Positions 7,417 through 11,515 of a stretch of 11,515 nt of DNA are shown here, in pieces (position 1 is the stretch's first letter; each line of letters starts with the position of its first letter). The stretch comes from Candidatus Melainabacteria bacterium. Lineage in GTDB: Bacteria > Cyanobacteriota > Vampirovibrionia > Obscuribacterales > Obscuribacteraceae. Location of the stretch: contig JACQVM010000037.1 of the NCBI GenBank assembly GCA_016209785.1, positions 1-11,515 on the forward strand, in the 5' to 3' direction. The notes beneath the pieces were generated by a model. It worked only from the letters and a program-made list of their open reading frames with translations, ran no database searches and was not told the origin of the DNA. A program made the position numbers and the translations under genes.

Positions 7417-7445
7417 CCTATAGTCTCTTATCCTGAGCACAGCAA
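7417..7445 (-). promoter_or_regulatory. Candidate promoter of gltX-cysS
   Basis: On the minus strand TTGCTG (7445-7440) and TATAGG (7422-7417, 4/6) are 17 bp apart, within the start region of the longest gltX frame. Transcription from here would begin near 7410, so only the GTG at 7389 would be on the message. The match is modest. The 84-bp gap to rlpA shows no clear terminator, so read-through from rlpA is also possible. Confidence 0.35.
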
Positions 7446-7524
7446 GATGATCTAGGCAGGTATCCGAATTCTAACAGAAACAACTGCCTACCATTTACAG
7501 CCTAGTGTCTTGTTGCAAGGAGAA

Positions 7525-8352
7525 TTATTCGTTGCCAAGGACAAGACAGTCTACAACTGCTACTCCAGACGAGATCATGTTAAGTTGTCGAGCTGCTCCC
7601 CGGGAAAGATCAATAATCCGGTTGCCAACAAAAGGACCCCGGTCGTTAATTTCTACCACGCAAGAGTTGCCTGTCTTACGATTCATGACTAAAAGCTTGG
7701 TGCCAAATGGCAGACTGCGGTGTGCAGCAGTAAGCTTGTCTTGGTCAAAGCGGTGCCCATCGGCTGTTCTTCGTCCGTGGAATCTGGGACCGTACCAGGA
7801 TGCTTGTCCGCTAAATGCACTATCTTGACTGTACGTCCTTGACGATGTTTCTTCTGGAACAGCCTCAATCTTAAAAAATGAAGCTGGTAATGCTGGTGAG
7901 CCTAAAGCGGTTCGAATTCCATTTACTATTTTCCAGCTAAGCTCAATGGGGGATGGGAGTTCATCTGGGAGATGCTTACTCGAGTCTGGTGGTTCAACAG
8001 ACAAGACGGTGTTACCGGCACACTGAATAGCTGCGACGTTGCCAGCTCGTGCTGGCAACAACTCGTTTAGATTTACGTGTTTATCTTCCAGAAGTTCCTT
8101 GAGTTTTGCTGCTAAATCCTCGGCTTTTTCGGCAGCAGCTCCAGCTCCTGCTTCTGCCTTGAAGCTAACTAGCTCTTTGCCATTCAATGTAACGGTGGCA
8201 ACTTCAGCATTGCCATCTTGCCAGACCGATGCTTCTACTTCCGAAGCTATGCCAGCCACTGATGCGGCATCAGCTTTGAGAGCAGTTAAGCCGGTAACCG
8301 GCACTACTGCAATCATAGTAGCTATGGCAAGGCTAGACTTAGATAATTTCAC
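7525..8352 (-). CDS. rlpA: RlpA-like double-psi beta-barrel protein, secreted, with an extra N-terminal domain
   Basis: The 275-residue protein has a signal peptide MKLSKSSLAIATMIAVV with cleavage near ADA (about residue 29). The C-terminal RlpA domain is at about 182-272: GQASWYG (182-188), TADGHRFD (196-203), LTAAHRSLPFGT (207-218), INDRGPF (235-241) and IIDLSRGAA (246-254). His211 and Asp237 correspond to residues important in characterised RlpA lytic transglycosylases, which cut glycan strands lacking stem peptides. The usual Glu of the TA.GE.FD motif is His200. There is no SPOR domain and no lipobox. Residues about 40-160 form a separate region, including WKIVNGIRTALGSPALP (140-156), that resembles the N-terminal part of cyanobacterial RlpA-like proteins as I recall them. 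The GTG at 8352 is preferred over the GTG at 8397 because AGGAG lies 7 bp before it and it yields a clean signal peptide. Confidence 0.88.
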   Translation of the reverse strand: MKLSKSSLAIATMIAVVPVTGLTALKADAASVAGIASEVEASVWQDGNAEVATVTLNGKELVSFKAEAGAGAAAEKAEDLAAKLKELLEDKHVNLNELLPARAGNVAAIQCAGNTVLSVEPPDSSKHLPDELPSPIELSWKIVNGIRTALGSPALPASFFKIEAVPEETSSRTYSQDSAFSGQASWYGPRFHGRRTADGHRFDQDKLTAAHRSLPFGTKLLVMNRKTGNSCVVEINDRGPFVGNRIIDLSRGAARQLNMISSGVAVVDCLVLGNE

Positions 8353-8359
8353 AACTATG

Positions 8360-8364
8360 CTCCT
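8360..8364 (-). promoter_or_regulatory. Ribosome binding site that sets the rlpA start
   Basis: AGGAG on the minus strand is 7 bp before the GTG at 8352. It lies inside the longer frame that begins at GTG 8397, and no comparable site precedes 8397, so it decides the start. Confidence 0.75.
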
Positions 8365-8426
8365 ACATAACCGGGCGGCTTTTGAAGCAGGCGTCACGTT
8401 ACCAAAAGCGGTGGTGGCACGTCAAA

Positions 8427-8455
8427 ACTCTATTGACAACACAAAAATCTGCCAA
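8427..8455 (-). promoter_or_regulatory. Candidate rlpA promoter
   Basis: On the minus strand TTGGCA (8455-8450, 5/6) and TAGAGT (8432-8427, 4/6) are separated by 17 bp. The predicted transcript would have a leader of about 70 bases before the GTG at 8352. The promoter coincides with the rlpA-proximal copy of the imperfect direct repeat, so a repeat-binding protein could affect it. Confidence 0.4.
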
Positions 8456-8525
8456 ACCGTGAGGCATGCGGGAATTCTTGAAATTAGTTAAAGGACAAGG
8501 GGTTGACAGCAATAAAAAATCTGTC
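8433..8525. repeat. Imperfect direct repeat upstream of rlpA
   Basis: Two related elements begin 70 bp apart, at 8433-8453 and 8503-8525. Both open with TTGACA, continue with CA, then an A-rich run, and close with AAAAATCTG plus a C-ended dinucleotide. They differ by two substitutions and a 2-bp length change. The second copy is also flanked by GACAG and CTGTC arms 11 bp apart. Neither TTGACA has a convincing plus-strand -10 box 16-18 bp away, so these look more like binding sites or chance A-rich similarity than a plus-strand promoter pair. Confidence 0.35.
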
Positions 8526-8707
8526 TTGAGGTAAGCCGTTCGATATATGTCCTGAAGAATGGCGACTTCTATCTATGAGCGTTCTCTAATAAATTTAGAC
8601 AAGATAGGTATCAAAGAGGTATCGGTTACGGTCTGTAACAGTTGCCTTAGAAAAAGTTCTAGATTGTACGTTGGTGTTTATTTGTAAGCAATTCAAGTGC
8701 TCAACTT

Positions 8708-8839
8708 ATGCTTTGTTTCTGGGTTTGGGTGTCATGGCAAGTAGCCACCATTGGTGTGCTTGTATGTGTAACCTTTTGTTGCATTTGCTTGAGCTTGATT
8801 AAAGGCTATGCTGAAGCAATTAGCATTCCTTATTTATAG
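8708..8839 (+). CDS. Possible 43-residue single-span membrane micro-protein (weak)
   Basis: An ATG at 8708 opens 43 codons ending with TAG at 8839. The protein begins MLCFWVWVSW and continues with a hydrophobic stretch (residues about 11-31, rich in Val, Ile, Leu and Cys), then a short polar tail KGYAEAISIPYL. It could form one transmembrane helix. Against it: there is no good ribosome binding site (only AAGTG 8 bp upstream), no clear promoter, three Trp and five Cys in 43 residues, and T-rich non-coding DNA readily yields hydrophobic ORFs. It is listed only as a candidate. Confidence 0.18.
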   Translation: MLCFWVWVSWQVATIGVLVCVTFCCICLSLIKGYAEAISIPYL

Positions 8840-8855
8840 ATTGTTGTGCAGCTAC

Positions 8856-9614
8856 CTAAGCAAGGCACGACTGAAGCAAATTTGTTTCCATCTCGAAGTT
8901 TGTGTAGACCTCGGATACATCATCATGATTTTCCAACACATCTAAGAGCTTAATGAGCTGTCTGGCAATGTTGCTGTCGGTGACCTCAACGGAAGTAATG
9001 GCAGACATGGAGATTGAAGAAGTTGCTACCGTGTATTCAGCTTTTGCAAGTGCATCACGTATGTGCTCGAGGCTAAGCGGGTCGCATGTTACTGTGATAG
9101 TTTCCTCATTACTGGCATCGATGTCATCAGCTCCAGCTTCTACAGAAGCTAGAAGAAGATCATCTTCGTTTAACTTGGGATTGCGCTCAATTATTATTTC
9201 GCCACGCTCTTTGAACATCCAGCCTACACAACCTGTCTCACCTAAATTGCCGCCATATTTTGTAAAGTAACTGCGTAAATCACCTGCAGTACGGTTGCGG
9301 TTGTCGGTGGTGCAGCGCACCATTATGGCTATGCCACCAGGGCCATAGCCCTCGTAGGTAAGTTCTTCCAAGTTATTAGAAGCGCCACTGCCACACCCCT
9401 TTTCAATGGCTCTAGCAATATTGTCTGAAGGCACCCCTTCAGCTTTGGCTCGCTCAATAGCTTGTCGCAAGCGAAAGTTGGTATTGGGATCACCACCGCC
9501 CTGACGGGCAGCTATTATAACTTCTCGAGACACTTTGGCGTATAAGACACCTTTCTTGGCATCAACGGCAGCCTTTTGCCTCTTTATGTTGGCCCACTTG
9601 GAGTGACCTGACAC
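8856..9614 (-). CDS. yebC: YebC/PmpR family protein (TACO1-like)
   Basis: The 252 residues start with the family signature MSGHSKWANIKRQK, and the length is typical. Further family segments are GGDPNTNFRLRQAIERAKAE (40-59), YEGYGPGGIAIMV (84-96), TDNRNRTAGDLRS (100-112), KYGGNLGETGCVGWMF (117-132) and the C-terminal LLDVLENHDDVSEVYTNFE (224-242). Members were long annotated as transcriptional regulators. More recent work ties YebC and mitochondrial TACO1 to translation, helping ribosomes pass proline-rich stretches. It is cytoplasmic. The start is GTG, supported by AAGGAGG (9628-9622) 7 bp before it, the strongest ribosome binding site in the window. The gene stands alone, divergent from the TPR gene across 132 bp. 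In many genomes yebC lies beside ruvC, but not here. Confidence 0.96.
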   Translation of the reverse strand: MSGHSKWANIKRQKAAVDAKKGVLYAKVSREVIIAARQGGGDPNTNFRLRQAIERAKAEGVPSDNIARAIEKGCGSGASNNLEELTYEGYGPGGIAIMVRCTTDNRNRTAGDLRSYFTKYGGNLGETGCVGWMFKERGEIIIERNPKLNEDDLLLASVEAGADDIDASNEETITVTCDPLSLEHIRDALAKAEYTVATSSISMSAITSVEVTDSNIARQLIKLLDVLENHDDVSEVYTNFEMETNLLQSCLA

Positions 9615-9684
9615 GTTTTAGCCTCCTTGTTGCTTCATGCTTTCCAAGGTTGCAACTGCACCCTAGTGCTAATATGTTCTCCAC

Positions 9685-9703
9685 TTATCAAACTACATGA
9701 TAA
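9685..9703. promoter_or_regulatory. Inverted repeat between yebC and the TPR gene, possible operator
   Basis: TTATCA (9685-9690) and TGATAA (9698-9703) form a perfect 6-bp inverted repeat with a 7-bp centre. It is 71 bp upstream of yebC and 43 bp upstream of the TPR gene. The position between divergent genes and the half-turn geometry fit a regulator site, but a 6-bp repeat in AT-rich DNA may be chance. I see no convincing paired -35/-10 boxes on either strand of this gap. Confidence 0.25.
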
Positions 9704-9746
9704 CCTCACCGGTCCAAACCACAAAGGATGTTTTGAGAGGCAATGT

Positions 9747-11515
9747 ATGAAATCTAAAAATCTAACTTTAGCTGTTGTTGCTGTCTTATGTTCTTCTGGA
9801 GTAGTTACAATTCAGTCGACTCCTGCTCAGAACTTTCAGCTTGCAGCCAAGTCAAAGAAGCTTATAAAAGGCAAGATTGAGCGTGATGTGGTTATGGCTG
9901 ATGAGCTTATGCTGAAAAGCAAGTATGCTGATGCGGCAGAGTTATACAAGCAAGCCATAAACAGGAATCCCAAGAACATTGCTGCTATTGTTGGACTAGG
10001 GATGGCTCTGGGCAAGCAGTTTAAGCTTGACGGTGCAGAGGAGCAATTTGACAAGGCTCTTGCGTTAGATTCCACCAATGCAATGGCCCATAGTGGCAAA
10101 GCTTTGGTTTTAATGAATCGCTTGCAATCTTCGTCGGCAACGATCATCAAACAGAGAGACTCCATGCTTAAACAAGCTGAGGCAGAGTGTAAGCAAGCTT
10201 TGAGCATTGATCCTAATATGCCAGAGGCACACTACAACTTAGGCATGTGTTACAAAGAACAAAACCGCTTGGACGAAGCCTCAGCGGAGTTTTTGTCTAC
10301 AACTCAAAACGATCCTCAGTATGCGGATGCCTTTGCAGGATTGGGAATGACTAAACTGGCACAAGGGAGCTTGGCAGAGGCTGCTGAGAATTTTAAGCGG
10401 GCTGTGGCAATAAATCCTGGGAATTCTACTGGTCATTATGGCTTGGGTAAGACTTACCTGAAGCAAGGGCTCACTGATGCAGCAATCAAAGAACTCAACA
10501 CTGCCCTGTACCAGTACCCCAACAGTGCCCCCACGAGGCTAGCTTTAGGTGAAGCTTATGAGACGCAAGGAAACACGGTTGCCGCTATAAAGGAATATCA
10601 GGAGTCTATACGCATCAAACCAGAGAATCCTGAGAGCTATCTTCATATTGCAGACATCCGTGAAAGTAGGGGTGATCTTGAATTTTCAATTGCCGAGCTA
10701 CGTTCTGGGCTTGAGCTTATGCCCCAAAATGGTGATCTCCATTTACGTATTGCCGACGAAAGCTTGCGTCTGGAAAAACTAGATGATGCCATCAAAGAGT
10801 ATAAGAACACGCTTGATTTGATACCTGGACATAGTGGAGCAGTGAAGGGACTGACCCGAGCCTATTACCTGAAAGCTCAGAAGGAGGCAACAGGAGCTTT
10901 TGTGGTTTCCAATGAGTTTGAGGAGGCTGACCGGATCATCCAGCAGGCCATAAGCTTAAATCCAAATGACATGGAGTTGCGTCTAGCTCAAGCTAAAATG
11001 CGTGCTCTGTCTGGACAAGCTGTGGATTTGTCTCTCGTCGGTGCTCCTAGAAGTGACGGTGAGCGTGTAGCATACGCAGAAGCTCTTTTAGCTCAAAACA
11101 AATTCAAGGAAGCCTCCGAGCAAATGAATGTTGTTATTGGCAATGCTGCTACTGCAAAACAGGCTTTTGCTGTGGCAGATCTTGCTGTAATGGTAAAAGA
11201 CCTCGATGATGCCGAGGCAGCCTACAAGAAAGCTCAAACATATTCAGGTGGGCAAGAGCGTGCCAAACGTGGACTGGCTGCTGTGTCAAAGGCTAGAGAA
11301 ACAGCCCGGCAGGATTGTACGTTGGCTGAAGACTTAGCCAGGAAGAAACAGCTAGCTTCTGCTGTCGACAAGTATCATGCAGCAATCTTTGGCAATCCAC
11401 GTGTTGCTGATGCTCGACTAGGACTAGCAAAGTCCTTGGAGAAATTGTCGCCGCCAGAGCCAAAAGATCTGCGCGAGGCCATTGTCCAATACAAGGCCTA
11501 CATAGCTTTAGAGCC
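9747..11515 (+). CDS. Secreted TPR-repeat protein, C-terminus cut off by the window edge
   Basis: An ATG at 9747 opens 589 complete codons to the right edge with no stop. GAGAGG lies 6 bp before it; a nearby ATG at 9743 runs into a stop after four codons. The N-terminus MKSKNLTLAVVAVLCSSGVV is a signal peptide with probable cleavage after TPA (27). The rest is a chain of 34-residue TPR helix pairs from about residue 47. Typical second helices with a following Pro are YADAAELYKQAINRNP (60-75), AEAAENFKRAVAINP (210-224), VAAIKEYQESIRIKP (278-292) and LDDAIKEYKNTLDLIP (345-360). Roughly a dozen or more units are visible, becoming less regular after about 370. TPR solenoids bind other proteins; this one should act in the periplasm or outside. 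No enzymatic domain is visible in the part present, and the partner is unknown. Confidence 0.92.
   Translation, partial: MKSKNLTLAVVAVLCSSGVVTIQSTPAQNFQLAAKSKKLIKGKIERDVVMADELMLKSKYADAAELYKQAINRNPKNIAAIVGLGMALGKQFKLDGAEEQFDKALALDSTNAMAHSGKALVLMNRLQSSSATIIKQRDSMLKQAEAECKQALSIDPNMPEAHYNLGMCYKEQNRLDEASAEFLSTTQNDPQYADAFAGLGMTKLAQGSLAEAAENFKRAVAINPGNSTGHYGLGKTYLKQGLTDAAIKELNTALYQYPNSAPTRLALGEAYETQGNTVAAIKEYQESIRIKPENPESYLHIADIRESRGDLEFSIAELRSGLELMPQNGDLHLRIADESLRLEKLDDAIKEYKNTLDLIPGHSGAVKGLTRAYYLKAQKEATGAFVVSNEFEEADRIIQQAISLNPNDMELRLAQAKMRALSGQAVDLSLVGAPRSDGERVAYAEALLAQNKFKEASEQMNVVIGNAATAKQAFAVADLAVMVKDLDDAEAAYKKAQTYSGGQERAKRGLAAVSKARETARQDCTLAEDLARKKQLASAVDKYHAAIFGNPRVADARLGLAKSLEKLSPPEPKDLREAIVQYKAYIALE

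Larger units (their letters stand above)
8353..8855. other. Intergenic stretch of about 500 bp with no convincing gene
   Basis: This lies between the yebC stop and the rlpA start, with both genes on the minus strand, and is unusually long for this compact window. It holds the rlpA ribosome binding site and candidate promoter, the imperfect direct repeat, two GGTATC copies 12 bp apart near 8606-8623, a small GTTAC/GTAAC stem with a 5-base loop around 8625-8640, and a weak 43-codon hydrophobic ORF. I found no tRNA fold, no riboswitch I recognise and no stem plus T-run terminator for yebC. Confidence 0.6.

Noticed and set aside
7441..7524. T-box or other leader regulation upstream of gltX-cysS
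   Set aside because: Only 84 bp is available, with no specifier-like stem, no T-box core and no terminator/antiterminator pair visible.
8039..8491. 150-codon plus-strand ORF antisense to rlpA
   Set aside because: It mirrors the Ala/Glu-rich N-terminal part of rlpA, has biased low-complexity composition and resembles no family; rlpA has clear motifs on the other strand.
8503..8531. Plus-strand promoter from the TTGACA boxes at 8433 and 8503
   Set aside because: The hexamers 16-18 bp downstream (around ACCGTG and TTGAGG) do not resemble a -10 box, and no good plus-strand gene follows.
9836..10207. 123-codon minus-strand ORF antisense to the TPR gene
   Set aside because: The plus strand encodes regular TPR units with a signal peptide; the antisense frame is Ser/Ala/Leu-rich noise with no ribosome binding site.
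8662..11325. A 13-bp identical word (GATTGTACGTTGG) at 8662-8674 and 11313-11325
   Set aside because: About one such match is expected by chance in a window this size, and the second copy is inside the TPR coding frame.

Overview
The window comes from a diderm bacterium with moderate GC content. It probably respires, because it encodes a periplasmic c-type cytochrome. It also encodes two proteins with twin-arginine (Tat) signals, an RlpA-family cell-wall protein and a secreted TPR protein. The best lineage clue is the RlpA-like protein. Its long N-terminal part, ending in a W..VNGIRTALG segment, resembles (from memory) the region found in front of the RlpA domain in Cyanobacteria and their non-photosynthetic relatives (Melainabacteria/Vampirovibrionia). 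That placement is an inference of low to moderate confidence. Non-ATG starts are common: yebC, rlpA, gltX and probably the DUF1800 gene.

Layout. Positions 1-2605 (minus strand) hold a DUF1800 gene followed after 10 bp by a DUF1501 gene that runs off the left edge. This is a well-known but functionally unsolved pair of exported proteins. Positions 2680-3917 (minus) hold a translationally coupled merR-xdhC pair. The regulator has the three cysteines of mercury-type MerR proteins, at the same spacing. Its own promoter has a perfect GTAC-N4-GTAC dyad inside a 19-bp spacer, so it probably controls its own operon. A small cytochrome c gene (4112-4447, plus) is divergent from merR.

Positions 4464-8352 (minus) carry rlpA, gltX and cysS in transcription order, that is, cell-wall remodelling and then two aminoacyl-tRNA synthetases. 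A gap of about 500 bp (8353-8855) has no convincing gene. It holds an imperfect direct repeat, a candidate rlpA promoter and one weak 43-codon hydrophobic ORF. yebC (8856-9614, minus) follows. Divergent from it is a large secreted TPR protein (9747 to the right edge, plus) that is cut off by the window.

How the genes fit together: most of the window is ordinary chromosomal housekeeping and envelope content. The least ordinary part is 2680-4112. There, a thiol-metal sensor of the mercury type drives a molybdenum-cofactor chaperone-like gene (XdhC family), with no mercury-resistance gene and no molybdo-hydroxylase gene in view. No tRNA, rRNA, CRISPR array, insertion sequence, phage gene or clear rho-independent terminator was seen.
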